64,000 bases of DNA from positions 12,338,001 through 12,402,000 of the forward strand of contig NC_053049.1 in assembly GCF_003473485.1 (NCBI RefSeq), in the 5' to 3' direction. The DNA comes from Medicago truncatula (Eukaryota > Streptophyta > Magnoliopsida > Fabales > Fabaceae). Below, in pieces: positions 50,050 through 62,199 of the stretch. The translations under genes were made by a program, and so were the position numbers. A model generated the notes under the pieces. That model saw nothing but the letters and a program-made list of their open reading frames with translations, had not been told where the DNA came from and searched no databases. The first letter of the stretch is position 1; each line of letters begins with the position of its first letter.

Positions 50050-51996
50050 TGTAACACCCCGTTACCCAAAAACAATTAAATAACAATTATTAATCAAAGT
50101 TAAGCACCAAACGGGCATGCCACATTGCAAATTCAAAATTTCTTAAATAGAAAATAAAACTAGTTAATTCAACATGTTTAATAACTTCAAAATCATGCAG
50201 CGGAAAGTTTGCATTTCAATAACAACAACTACGGTTAAATTCCCCAACAACATCTTGGCATTAAGCCACATCAACAATAAGTCAACCAACAAAGGGCCAC
50301 ATCAACAAGTTCCAAAAATTGATACATAGGAAGGAAAACAACAATAATATAATAATTCCCATCCCACGTATCAGAGCCCTAGACTCGACTCTTGAGCCAC
50401 CACCAACTACTCAGGATCACCTGCAAGTTACCCATAGGAAGGGCAACATTTTCAAGTAGAAGGGGTGAGATTCACAACAATAAATATAGATATTAGAAAT
50501 CTTCAATTGAATCTAACACCCTATAACATCAAATACATCATCTTGTAGATATAATTAATTAATTCACAAGCAACAACAACATCATCGGAATCCACTCATC
50601 AAGTATGTATATAAATGTACATATTCATCAACAACATCATCATCATCAAAGCGACAACTAAGATTCATGCAAATGACATGACAACACTGTTAAGACAACA
50701 CCTTAGACTCCTCAATAGATGCAATTATGCATGTGGTACCCAACAAGACCGAAGCCCTCACCGCTTTTGAATGGTTAAAGCATTCATCAGGACCGAAGCC
50801 CTCACCGCTGTTGAGCAACTAGTGCTCCAGGACATGAGTCATCTCCGCTGTTTATGCATATGCAATGGACCTACTTGTGTATATCTACATACAACCGACC
50901 ATGCATACAAACTCCATATGACTCCACTTAAACAACATGTATGGTTAATAAACAAAGCATACATCTCAGTCATCAGCAACAACATCAATTAGAGATTCAA
51001 TCAATCCAGAAATATGCACAATTAAATATAACTATGCTTAAACAACAATATTCCATCACAACCAATCATGCAAGCAAAACAGCACTCAAAACTGCACAGC
51101 TCGCCTCGCGAGCACATCTGCTCGCTATGGCGAGTTCACGAAACCACTTGCTCGCCATGGCGAGCTCAAGGCGAACTCGAGGCGAGTGAAAAATAGGTGG
51201 TCTCGGGAAAAAAGACATTTTCTCACTCAAACCTCGATATCAAGCTCCCTATTCATCTTTTTAACCTAAAACTTGTTCCAGTCATCATTAAAATCATCTA
51301 GGTACCTTAAACCATCCCCAAAACACCTTATAACAACATTTCAAAAATCAAGTTTTGATCTGGCTTGCTCGCCACGGCGAGTTGGTCTGCTCGTGAGGCG
51401 AGCTATGAAGTTGCTCACTCGCCATGGCGAGCACAGCTACTCGCGAGGCGAGCGATGAACTTCTGTACGGGCAGAAAACAGGTTTTTCCCCAAAATCCAA
51501 TTTTTCTTCAATTCACTACCCAAATTAGTTTACAGATACATAATTAAGTGTTTTATGCAACCAGAACCTAATTCTAACATCAAATTCATCATTACAACTC
51601 CAAAATCAACATTTTATCATAAAATCCCAAAATCTCAATTCTCACTAAAACTCTATTAAGTTCAAATTCAGAAATTAATAACTACACTATTGAAGTAAAC
51701 CTCACCCTTACCTTAGAAATTGCAGAAGAAATGCACAGCAATAAAGATTCTTGGCTCTAACTTGCTTTTCTCTCCCTCTTCTCCCAAAAGTTGGTTTCAC
51801 GTAAAAACTGCTTCTGACATCTATTTTCCTAACTTCCCTCTTACTTAACTCCCTATTATTTCCATTAGCTCCCCATTAATTTTAATAAATATTAAATAAC
51901 TCCCCAAACTCCAAAATAATTATTATTTCTCACTTATTCTAATTATTATTAAAATAACCATATAATAAAATAACACACCACATAAATCACCAAAAA

Positions 51997-52039
<43 letters not shown>

Positions 52040-52083
52040 TCCACATAAATCAAATAATTAAATAAATCGACTAGGGCGTTACA
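50050..52083 (-). repeat. 5-prime LTR of the Ty3 element
   Basis: The length is 2034 bp, against 2000 bp for the other LTR; most of the excess is an expanded AT run at about 51996-52038. It has clusters of ctcgcc/ggcgag palindromes at 51100-51187 and 51362-51452. I see no strong TATA box equivalent to the one in the truncated copy. Confidence 0.95.
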
Positions 52084-52632
52084 TTTTCCCTATCATGAAG
52101 AGATGATGTACCCTTAATGAGGACGAAAAGGGGGAGCCACTATACATTTTGGTGTTCTTCTCTCCCTTATCTTTTTAATTCTAGCATTATATTTTTATAT
52201 ATATGAATTCGTTGTGTAAAGTGATTATTAATTGATTGAGTTTACTTTTTACCAAAAACTTAATCTCAATTTCCTTAACTGAGATTTTACAGATTCAATT
52301 TTCTCACAATCAAAGTTGATAGCTTCAAACAATTACTTCATATACCTCGTGTTCATTTGTAGTTAATGTGATTCATTGTTAATATGTTTAGTTTGAGATA
52401 GTTTAGTTTTGTGATTTGAATTTGTGTATTGATTGTTGTATTCTCAAATAAGATTCAATAGTGAACTTCTCATTCATATTTGAATCTTTATTTCTTTACA
52501 TTGCTTTATTCATATCATCATATTCAAGCATAATCCAGTAGACATCATCGTATTCTAACTCACTCTTTCGCAAATTCTTTCAAAACTGAAAAACATAAAT
52601 CCCTTTAGAAAAAATGTTTATTTTTTGGGGCC
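52084..52632 (+). other. Right part of the split degenerate retroelement
   Basis: It continues the sequence interrupted at 43513. An aaaagggggag tract lies near 52125. No gene. Confidence 0.4.
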
Positions 52633-54628
52633 TGTCGCGTCATTTTTCGGAGATCAAGGCTATTTGATTAGCTTTTGACTCACTAATTATTTCACGACTG
52701 AACATTTAATTTTTATTAAGAAAAGGGGAAAAAAAGTTCAAACTACCCCTATTTGAAAAGATTTAGGGTTCGGGGTTAGTTACATAAAGGGAAGGTGTTA
52801 GCACCCTTTATGTCCGCAGTACTCTACGGGAACCTCTTGGTTTTATTTAATTCAATGTGCTATAACTTGCTTGCTTTTGAAAAGAAGGAATTAGTGTGAT
52901 GAAAAAGAAAATAAAGTGAGGCCTAATTTATCTACATTTTTTATTGTTTGGAAGGACATGGTCCTCTGCCTACGTACCCGTGAGGGATCAAAACCTCGTA
53001 GTTCGGGGTAGAAAACGACGTTTGATTGGTTTTGTGTTTTTTATTAGTTTTTAAAAAAGGTTTTAAAATGAAAAGCCAAGGGGCAAAAATAGGAATGGGT
53101 TTGTGTTTTTTATTAAAAGAAAAAAAAAATGACTCAAAGTATAATTAAATTGATTGATATTTGATTAAGAAAATAAAATGAAAAGAACGGTCACTTGATT
53201 TGGATCAAGGTTTATTATAAAAATGTTTTTTTGTGATTTTTGGTTATTTGCATGTTTTTGTGATTTTTTTTGAATAAATATATAAACTAACGGAGCATAA
53301 AGAATAAAAGCGCGTCTACCCTAAGTTAGAAATATAAAATCTATGACTATTACATAAAAACCTATTTACATTCTAAGGTCTGCAATAAAAATTAAAATGC
53401 TAAAAATAAATAAACAAATATGAAAAGGAATAAGGAAAAATAAAAAAAATGGTCCAAACACAAGGTGGGGTGCAGTAGTAAACAGGGGTGTGCAGAAAGT
53501 AAAAAAAAAATTGGGCTTTAAGTAAACGAACCAGGTCGCGGGTCATGGGTTGACCCGGTTTGGGGATATATAAGGGTTGTAGGGTTTTTTTTCTTTCATT
53601 TTCATTTTTCTTTCTCTCTCTTATCCCTCAAATCCTCTCTTCTCTCTCTACTTCTTTCTTCTTCTCCGGTTGGAGATGGGGCGGCCGGGAGAAGTCCGGC
53701 GCGGTGGCCGGCGAGCCATTGCGGCTGCGCCGCCGCGCCGGAGCTAGAAAGCTCCTCTTTTTTTGATTTTTTTTCGCTCTTTCTCTTCTACTTCCCTCCC
53801 TCTGTTCACTTCTAGCCTTCAAGTTCCCAAAACCTTTACCCAAACGCCTAGATCTAAAAAAAAGAAAGAAATTTATACCTTTTGTTTAAGAAATGGATTC
53901 GGCTTTCTTGTGGCCGGTTCTGTGATGTTGTGCGTGTGTGTCGTTGTGCGATGCAGTGTTGTTGGTGTTGCGGTTCTGTGCGTGTGTGTTTGTTGTGTTG
54001 CCGTGTTGTTGGTGTTGCGGTTCCGTTGTGCGATTTTGCTTTTTATGCGCGTCTCTCTGGCTTCTGTTGTGTGTTGTGTTGCGATGCCGTCCTCTGTTTT
54101 TTCGTGTTTTTCTTTGTTGTGCAGGTCTCTATTTATAGAGTGAGTTTGAGGCTAGGGTTTGTTACTGATGAGCAAAAAAACAGTGGCTTGTGGAGGAGAA
54201 AAAGGGAAACGCGTCTGTTTTTACTGGATTTGTTTCAGATGAGGCGTGAATCTGGATTTGGATTAGAACAGCATATGCGTGATGCTGTTATCTTGAACCT
54301 GGACACTTTTGGATTTTTTGGACTTTTTGGGACTTAAAGAAAAAAGAAAAATTAATAATAAAAGGATAATGTCTACATTTTTGGTTTTAAATAAAAATAA
54401 AAGAAATTTAATCTAATTTTGGACTAAAATTAAAATTTAGAATTCTAAACTAAAAATTTAAAAGATGGAAATAAATAATTAAAGACTGAGAGAAGAGGGC
54501 CCGATTCGGAACTTTATGAGGTATTTTAAAATACCTCCCTGCCGAATTTTTCACTGAAATGTTTAAGTCCGATCAGGGTCAAGTGACACGTGTCAGTGGG
54601 ATCTTGGGTCAAAATTTGGGGTATGACA
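52633..54628 (-). repeat. 3-prime LTR of the Ogre/Tat element
   Basis: Its 1996 bp are nearly identical to 60196-62194. By eye I count two substitutions (near 52923 and 54252) and three one-base homopolymer indels, consistent with the 3-bp length difference. A ctataaata TATA box for the element lies on the minus strand at 54130-54138. Confidence 0.96.
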
Positions 54629-54643
54629 GATGCCCCTATTTAA
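54629..54643 (-). other. Possible polypurine tract
   Basis: On the minus strand aaataggggcatc lies directly before the 3-prime LTR. Confidence 0.55.
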
Positions 54644-54969
54644 GTTTCTTCGCTCGGAGATTCGAAGGTAAAATCTTTGACTCGACGAGCCGAAGAGACT
54701 TAAATACAAAAGTGCACCAATTTTGACCTAAGATGCTTATGAATGCTCATGATTTAATTATGAATGCATGATGACAATAACGGCTCGACTGGAATGAAAA
54801 GACACTGGGGTACCCAAATTCTTCGAAGAAAGGGATCCAGCTTTACTGGGGAATCTGGTTTCACTGGGGAAAATGGTTGTTCCTCATTGTCTCGATATCT
54901 CGACACAAAGTGCAATGGTTCAGACTCCAATGTCCATTTGTGGACTTGGTTTTGAAAATGAAATAATAG

Positions 54970-55325
54970 AAGGATACAAGCTATTTGTTGGTTGAAATTG
55001 GCCACTTGTTACAGGCTGTTCGTTGGTTGGAACTGGTCGCTGGGCATAAAGATAAAAGATTGACATGAGTTGTTCGTTGGTTAGAACTGGTTACTCGAAA
55101 GAAAGTAGACATAAGCTAATCGTTTGTTGGAATCGGTCGCTTGAAACATAAGTTGTTCGTTGGTTGGAACTGGTTACTCGTTATAAGGTAAAGAGATAGA
55201 TACAAGCTGTTCGTTGGTTGGACTTGGTCGCTTGAAACATAAGTTGTTCGTTGGTTGGAACTGGTCACTTAAAATAAAGACACAAGCTGTTCGTTGGTTG
55301 GAACTTGGTCGCTTGAAATGTTTGA
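54970..55325. repeat. Tandem repeat family A, about 8 units
   Basis: Units of 30-55 bp around gttcgttggttggaactggt, ending cgcttgaaa or actcg, vary in length and sequence. Confidence 0.88.
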
Positions 55326-55660
55326 TTGGTGACATCTCTGGAACAGCTACGCTGGGGATGACGTTTCGGAAATTGACATTGATTAGTGGCATAACTAGCA
55401 CGGCTATTTCCGGGTATGACATTTTGAAATTGAAATTGAAATAGACATTGATTAGTGACATAACTAGCACGACTTTTTCGCCGGGGATGACACTTTTGAA
55501 TTTGAAATTGAAGTTGACATTGATTAGTGACATAACTAGCACGACTTTTCCGCCGGGGATGGCACTTTTGAATTTGAAATTGAAATTGACATTGATTAGT
55601 GACATAACTAGCACGGCTTTTTCGCCGGGGATGACACTTTTGAAATTGGAGTTGGAATGG
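55326..55660. repeat. Tandem repeat family B, about 72-bp unit, 4-5 copies
   Basis: Each unit contains gacattgattagtgacata, actagcacg, then cgccggggatgacac and a ttgaaattgaa end. The first unit is diverged, the last three are very similar. Long open frames on both strands arise from the repeat and I do not count them as genes. Confidence 0.92.
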
Positions 55661-56104
55661 AAGACGCTCATTTGTAGAAACTTGCGGCTTGACACAATGG
55701 TAAGCTTTGACTGATGCAATTATGTGTGAATTGATGTTATGCATATGTCGTGTACGCATAAACGTATGATTATGTGAAAATATTGGTGAATGCATGATTG
55801 TATGAATGTATGGATATATGAATGTACATGACACGTGAATCGATGAACCGAGACAAGACAGGTAAGATGGGAGTCGGACCAACATTGCTTTACAAACACT
55901 CGGCAATCTTCCTTGGAGATGACATTATTGCGAGCAAATCGAGCCGTTGATGGTGTAAGAACCTGGCACTAGGTAGCCACCAATGCCTCCTGGGGGGTGA
56001 GCCCATTGTTGATGAAAGAAGTCTGGAAGAAGTCGCCATTTGTAAACCGGCACAGAGTGTCCTTCCATTGGTATGCTTCAGCAGTCATGCCTTTTGTTTT
56101 ATTG

Positions 56105-56965
56105 AAAAATCCCTAAATTTTGCCTGGACCGCCCTTTCGGGTTTTCAGTCCACCGGGAATATTTTTTGTTTTGCCCCTAATTTTTGCCTGGACCGCCCTT
56201 TCGGGTTTTCAGTCCACCGGGACGCTCTCTGTTGCCTAAGTCGCCTTTTCAGGTTTTCAACTTAGCGAGCTTCTTTGTATTATTTTTTTTGTATTTTTTG
56301 ACTGTGACAGCATTTTGTTCAAAGTATAGGACCTCTCCATAGTACTTAGTCATGTTTCTTTTCCGGAGTGTAACCGTCATCGAGGCGGATGCTGATGTAT
56401 ACTTCACCTACTCACGAGTTCAAAGAGAATGTGTTTGTTGTTCACACTTTTCAAGAGATGTAAAAAAAAGTTTTGTATTTTGAAATTTTTTGCTTTAAGA
56501 AGAAATTATGCAAATAGAATAAATGAGAGTTCCAAATAAATGGACACAGGCTCAAGTTTGATGAATTGAGTGGTGACCTGCCAAGGGCAAGGCTCCGCGG
56601 ATTTTTTTGAAAATTTTGGAAAAATGGTAAATGTAATGGGAATGGTACATTGAACACAGTAACCATTATTCTCCCTAACAACTTTGAATGCCCCTGTTCC
56701 GAGTCTTTGATCTGCAGATGCTTCGAGTCGGAGGTCTTTTGATAGCTGGATGCCCCAAGTGGATTGTGCTTGACCGGATGCAGTTACTTTGTCTTTTGAT
56801 CCTTAACTTTTGCATAGATCGCCCTTTGGGGTTTTCAATCTATCAGGATAACCATTTTTGTTCATGTCTCTAACTTTTGCCTGGACCGCCCTTTTGGGTT
56901 TTCAGTCCACCGAGACGCTCATTTTTGCCTAAGCCGTACTTTAAGGTTTGTGACTTATCGAGCTT
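56105..56965. repeat. Dispersed repeat family C, ttttgcctggaccgcccttt
   Basis: A block of about 45-60 bp (gcctggaccgccctttcggg, then ttttcagtccaccggga) occurs at about 56118 and 56188, a variant follows at 56226, and three related copies lie at 56810-56960. Confidence 0.85.
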
Positions 56966-57560
56966 TTATTTTTGACAGAGTATTTCTTGACTGCACCGGC
57001 ATTCATAGGAAGTGCGAGTTTGTCATCCATGGTTGGAGAAGTTATTGCACGCGATCCTTCATAATTAGGCGTCCACTTGTCCCTAGAATGATAGTACCTT
57101 TTTGTCACAAAGTCTCTTTCTTGAATTTCATAGGGACGAACCTTATTGTTGGAAGTTTGTTTCAACCTCTTTTGACATGGTTGTACAAGGTCGTCATGCA
57201 TTTTAAGTTCAATCAAGCTTGGACTTCGGCAGAACTCCTATTGTCGGGACTTCGACCTCTACAGGAAGCATGACCTTCATGTTGCATACTTGAGGGAAGG
57301 AGGGGGATTGCCCCTGTTGAAAAGCATGAGATTCGAGCAAAGAGAATGGTAGCACCTCGAGCCAGTCTTTGTAAGCGATTGCCATCTTCTGGACTATCTT
57401 CATGATTTTTGTTTGTAGCTTTGACGGCTATGATGCCCCAGCATGTGAGAGATCTCATCGGGAGCCTCTTCACTTTCCTCTTCTTTAGCTTCGGATACAA
57501 GGAACTCAAAGTTGGTAGAGAGTACATGGTTGTTGTGTTCAACGGGTTTATTAATGCATG
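56945..57560 (-). pseudogene. Ogre/Tat pol remnants: linker fused to integrase end
   Basis: On the minus strand a linker piece ([20 protein letters not shown], about 57430-57510), typical of the region between protease and reverse transcriptase, runs straight into integrase sequence starting near 57433. That sequence has ATNKN, then in another frame KIVQKMAIAYKDWLEVLPF and VMLPVEVEVP, then in a third frame VRPYEIQERDFV, KWTPNYEG and PMNAGAVKKY. The deletion thus removed reverse transcriptase, RNase H and the integrase core, and two frame changes have followed. Confidence 0.82.
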
Positions 57561-57849
57561 ATTTATTGTTGATTTTGACAAGTAAGTATAAGTTATGATT
57601 ATGCAGATATTTGAGAATGATTAAAGAAAGATTTTTTTGGTTTTTTGTATTACCATTTTCCAAGAAAAAGCACAAAATAAAAGCAAAGTCGGGATCAAAA
57701 ACGACCTTTTTATTAATGATGACAATTTCTTAAAGTAAAAAGCCCTACACCAGTTCACTTTCATCTCGGGCGGGACGAAAGGATGTTTTTTTTGAAAAGA
57801 TAATAAACGAACAAACACATCACTGGAAACAAATTGAATAGCAGAAGAC

Positions 57850-59155
57850 AAAACGTCGACCCAATTGCAGCTACACACTCGGATTCAATTTCTCGAAATG
57901 CAACACATTGTCGTCGATCAGCTTCTGGACTTCAATTTCCTAGGAGAAACAGTGCTCAACGTCATGACCTTGTGCCCCTTGATGGAAGGTGCAAGAGAGA
58001 TCCTGTCTCCACCTAGTCGGCAATTTCTTGGGTATTGTTGACCAATCGTCCTTCTCGGACTCCTTCTTCCAATTGTACACCCATACCAACCATCTCAGCA
58101 AAGTTCTTGGGCGTGCTTCCGACCATCTTCTTGTAGTAGAACTGATTGAGAGTTTTTAAGAAGAGCTTGGTCATTTCTTTCTCTTCTACATGCGGGCTGA
58201 CTTGGGCAGCGGTATCCCTTCATCGCTGGGCATACTCCTTGAACGTTTCCTTGCTCTCTTGAGTCATAGCCTGAAGATCACTTCGGTCCGGCGCCATATC
58301 CATGTTATAACTGTATTGCTCCACAAAAGCTTCACATAGATCACGAAAAGTTTGGATTCTCGTTTTCTCTAAATTCGTGTACCATTTTGAGGCGGGACCA
58401 GCCAGACTTTCTTGAAAGTAGCAAATGAGGACCTGATCGTCTCGAGCATATGCATACATCCTTCTTACATACATTTTCAAATGTTCCTCGGGGCAGGAGT
58501 TCCCTTTATACTTCTCGAAATCGGGGATCTTGAACTTGTGAGGTATCTGGATATTCGGCACCAAACAGAGATCGTAAGCGGTCTTTCCAAATTTTCCTCT
58601 CTCGCGGAGAGCCCTCACTTCTCGATGCATTTCGTCATATTTTTCCCGCAAGTCATTCATTCTATCATCAGGCTCCATGTTCCCTGAATGGAAGATGGGT
58701 TCTTCATTTTGTGGAATGGTATGCATCATAGGTGTTGAATAAGTCATGACAACTGGAGGAGCTCTTACAGGAAGCGGAGGAACATGAGTTGCATATTGAT
58801 GAGTAGGCATCTGAGTTTCAGAAGCAATAGGGCGGAATACTTCACTGAGACAAATAGGGACACTCCAAGGACGATCTTTTGGCCTAGAATTTGGGGAAGT
58901 ACTGACAGGTATCACCCATTCAGGAAAAATAGAGACAGTTGCTTCGGCTTGAGTGCTGATAGAGGGAAGAGGAGGTGGTGGTTGATTATGTGCAGCCGTC
59001 AATGCTTTCATCAATTCAGTCATTTCATCCATCTTAGTTCGCATGACTGCCACCTCCTCATGGAGCAATTGATTTTCTTGTTTGAGAAACTCCATCTTTT
59101 CCTCATGATTGTTCGAGTGTTGTAAATGCGAGTGAGTTTCAGACGAGGATGCCAT
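57850..59155 (-). pseudogene. Ogre/Tat gag, broken
   Basis: The start is the ATG at 59155 (MASSSETHSHLQHSNN); the frame upstream of it begins with GTG and is not used. A coiled-coil-like N-terminus (MEFLKQENQLLHEEVAVMRT) is followed by a proline-rich part and the conserved Tat gag core: FKIPDFEKYKGNSCPEEHL, YFQESLAGPASKWY, FVEQYSYNMDMAPDRSDLQ and ETFKEYAQR. The frame is cut by TGA at 58220-58222 (a Trp position), continues to TAG at 58013-58015, and after a one-base shift shows a CTFHQGAQGHDVEHC zinc-knuckle-like motif followed by another stop. Confidence 0.88.
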
Positions 59156-59159
59156 GACT

Positions 59160-60171
59160 CTTTGAGATGGACTGACCTTTAGTAGAAAAGACACAGTGTA
59201 AGACTCTGACTTGAAACTATGAATGCGAATGATGCATGCTTATGCAAAAACAGACACGTTTCTTTTTTTTGAAGGACTTGTCAAAGTAATTGTAAACTTG
59301 ATAAGGAACATTGTTTTATTTAAAAATTGTAAAGACGTTGCAATTGGTTCCCTTTCAAAAGTAAGAACGAAACCAAGGAAAAAGTTCTTAACAAAAGCTA
59401 AAGCTTTTTTGAAGTTTTGGGTTTCCTGGTATTCCTTCTTACAAGGACCATATCTTTGATGTTTACGAAAACTTATCTAAGTCCTTCGATATTTTGATGA
59501 GAAAAAAAAGTTTTTTTTATGGATGAATGCATGTATGCATGATTATGCATAGGTTAAGCTCATCATGTTGGAGTTTAAAGGTAATAACCCCCATTTGGTA
59601 AGGACTATGGTTTTATTTGTACCTGTATCACGGGTTCTATCCAGTTCCCAAAGTCATCAACTACCTCCGAATGTTATCAGGTTACAAGACTACTCTTGAT
59701 CCAATAATATCCGTAGGAAAGTTTCATTTGAGTGTAGTATCGCGTATCAGCTAATTCAAGACTACTCTTGGTTAGCCACCGCACTACGTCCTAAAAGGCT
59801 AAGATGGGTTAAGGGTAACTAAAGGTCCTCAACTTCGACGGTCACTTGAAAATATAACGCCAACACGACTATTCATGCCAACATAAATTACCTTCAAGAT
59901 CCCTCCATTGAGTGGGGTTATACCACATGAACCTAAACACGAGACTTGACTCTCGGAAAGGCACTTTGGTTATACCACCGTCCTATCTTATGTTTCTCTC
60001 AAACCCGGGTGTAGGGCTTTGTCTCACCACTCATATTTAAAAAGAAATGAAGAAATAGAGAAGATAAAAAAAATATACAATTATTTCCATCTTTATTTTT
60101 TGTTTTTGTTTTAAGCAAGTTATAGCACGAAAAATTAAATAAAGCCAAGTTAGGCTCAACCCTCTTAGGGG
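59160..60171 (-). other. 5-prime untranslated region of the Ogre/Tat element
   Basis: Between the gag start and the primer-binding site no protein is encoded. Phrases such as agactactcttg and gttataccac recur at short distance (about 59690 and 59760; 59920 and 59970). Confidence 0.6.
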
Positions 60172-60191
60172 GGTCCCCAGTGAAGTCGCCA
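60172..60191 (-). other. Primer-binding site of the Ogre/Tat element
   Basis: On the minus strand, a few bases inside the 5-prime LTR, the sequence reads tggcgacttcactggggac, the usual primer-binding site wording of this lineage (tRNA-Arg type by analogy). Confidence 0.75.
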
Positions 60192-60195
60192 TTTC

Positions 60196-62194
60196 TGTCG
60201 CGTCATTTTTCGGAGATCAAGGCTATTTGATTAGCTTTTGACTCACTAATTATTTCACGACTGAACATTTAATTTTTATTAAGAAAAGGGGAAAAAAAGT
60301 TCAAACTACCCCTATTTGAAAAGATTTAGGGTTCGGGGGTTAGTTACATAAAGGGAAGGTGTTAGCACCCTTTATGTCCGCAGTACTCTACGGGAACCTC
60401 TTGGTTTTATTTAATTCAATGTGCTATAACTTGCTTGCTTTTGAAAAGAAGGAATTAGTGTGATGAAAAAGAAAATAAAGTGAGACCTAATTTATCTACA
60501 TTTTTTATTGTTTGGAAGGACATGGTCCTCTGCCTACGTACCCGTGAGGGATCAAAACCTCGTAGTTCGGGGTAGAAAACGACGTTTGATTGGTTTTGTG
60601 TTTTTTATTAGTTTTTAAAAAAGGTTTTAAAATGAAAAGCCAAGGGGCAAAAATAGGAATGGGTTTGTGTTTTTTATTAAAAGAAAAAAAAAATGACTCA
60701 AAGTATAATTAAATTGATTGATATTTGATTAAGAAAATAAAATGAAAAGAACGGTCACTTGATTTGGATCAAGGTTTATTATAAAAATGTTTTTTTGTGA
60801 TTTTTGGTTATTTGCATGTTTTTGTGATTTTTTTTGAATAAATATATAAACTAACGGAGCATAAAGAATAAAAGCGCGTCTACCCTAAGTTAGAAATATA
60901 AAATCTATGACTATTACATAAAAACCTATTTACATTCTAAGGTCTGCAATAAAAATTAAAATGCTAAAAATAAATAAACAAATATGAAAAGGAATAAGGA
61001 AAAATAAAAAAAATGGTCCAAACACAAGGTGGGGTGCAGTAGTAAACAGGGGTGTGCAGAAAGTAAAAAAAAAAATTGGGCTTTAAGTAAACGAACCAGG
61101 TCGCGGGTCATGGGTTGACCCGGTTTGGGGATATATAAGGGTTGTAGGGTTTTTTTTTCTTTCATTTTCATTTTTCTTTCTCTCTCTTATCCCTCAAATC
61201 CTCTCTTCTCTCTCTACTTCTTTCTTCTTCTCCGGTTGGAGATGGGGCGGCCGGGAGAAGTCCGGCGCGGTGGCCGGCGAGCCATTGCGGCTGCGCCGCC
61301 GCGCCGGAGCTAGAAAGCTCCTCTTTTTTTGATTTTTTTTCGCTCTTTCTCTTCTACTTCCCTCCCTCTGTTCACTTCTAGCCTTCAAGTTCCCAAAACC
61401 TTTACCCAAACGCCTAGATCTAAAAAAAAGAAAGAAATTTATACCTTTTGTTTAAGAAATGGATTCGGCTTTCTTGTGGCCGGTTCTGTGATGTTGTGCG
61501 TGTGTGTCGTTGTGCGATGCAGTGTTGTTGGTGTTGCGGTTCTGTGCGTGTGTGTTTGTTGTGTTGCCGTGTTGTTGGTGTTGCGGTTCCGTTGTGCGAT
61601 TTTGCTTTTTATGCGCGTCTCTCTGGCTTCTGTTGTGTGTTGTGTTGCGATGCCGTCCTCTGTTTTTTCGTGTTTTTCTTTGTTGTGCAGGTCTCTATTT
61701 ATAGAGTGAGTTTGAGGCTAGGGTTTGTTACTGATGAGCAAAAAAACAGTGGCTTGTGGAGGAGAAAAAGGGAAACGCGTCTGTTTTTACTGGATTTGTT
61801 TCAGATGAGGCGTGAATCTGAATTTGGATTAGAACAGCATATGCGTGATGCTGTTATCTTGAACCTGGACACTTTTGGATTTTTTGGACTTTTTGGGACT
61901 TAAAGAAAAAAGAAAAATTAATAATAAAAGGATAATGTCTACATTTTTGGTTTTAAATAAAAATAAAAGAAATTTAATCTAATTTTGGACTAAAATTAAA
62001 ATTTAGAATTCTAAACTAAAAATTTAAAAGATGGAAATAAATAATTAAAGACTGAGAGAAGAGGGCCCGATTCGGAACTTTATGAGGTATTTTAAAATAC
62101 CTCCCTGCCGAATTTTTCACTGAAATGTTTAAGTCCGATCAGGGTCAAGTGACACGTGTCAGTGGGATCTTGGGTCAAAATTTGGGGTATGACA
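60196..62194 (-). repeat. 5-prime LTR of the Ogre/Tat element
   Basis: Its 1999 bp nearly match the other LTR. The minus-strand TATA box is at 61696-61704. On the opposite strand a gatatataaggg motif at about 61130, a CT-rich leader and a GC-rich ATG context also look like a promoter. Confidence 0.96.
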
Positions 62195-62199
62195 GGGCC

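Larger units (their letters stand above)
43514..52083 (-). mobile_element. Full-length Ty3/gypsy retrotransposon (chromovirus-like)
   Basis: An 8570-bp element in minus orientation, with two LTRs, a primer-binding site, a polypurine tract and one gag-pol frame in the expected order. It is flanked by a 5-bp target duplication, TTTTC, at 43509-43513 and 52084-52088. The gene order and the chromodomain-like end point to the chromoviruses, possibly the Tekay/Del clade. A truncated plus-oriented relative lies at 15447-18886. Confidence 0.96.
52633..62194 (-). mobile_element. Internally deleted Ogre/Tat-type Ty3 retrotransposon
   Basis: The 9562-bp element is in minus orientation and flanked by the 5-bp duplication GGGCC at 52628-52632 and 62195-62199. 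In its own orientation the LTRs start TGTCATACCCC and end GACGCGACA, as in legume Ogre/Tat elements. It keeps a primer-binding site, most of gag, a scrap of the protease to RT linker and the integrase end, but lacks reverse transcriptase, RNase H and the integrase core. Long tandem-repeat tracts occupy the 3-prime part. Confidence 0.93.

Noticed and set aside
53560-54337. Plus-strand frames in both Ogre/Tat LTRs (Cys/Val-rich proteins)
   Set aside because: They lie inside the LTRs, antisense to the element, with low-complexity composition from gtgttgttgg-type sequence; no domain recognised.
55326-55660. CRISPR-like appearance of evenly spaced repeats
   Set aside because: The units are contiguous tandem repeats without unique spacers, in a plant retroelement.
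55174-55906. Long minus-strand frames with repeated peptide units
   Set aside because: They come from the 72-bp tandem repeat inside the Ogre/Tat element, occur in two overlapping frames and match no family.
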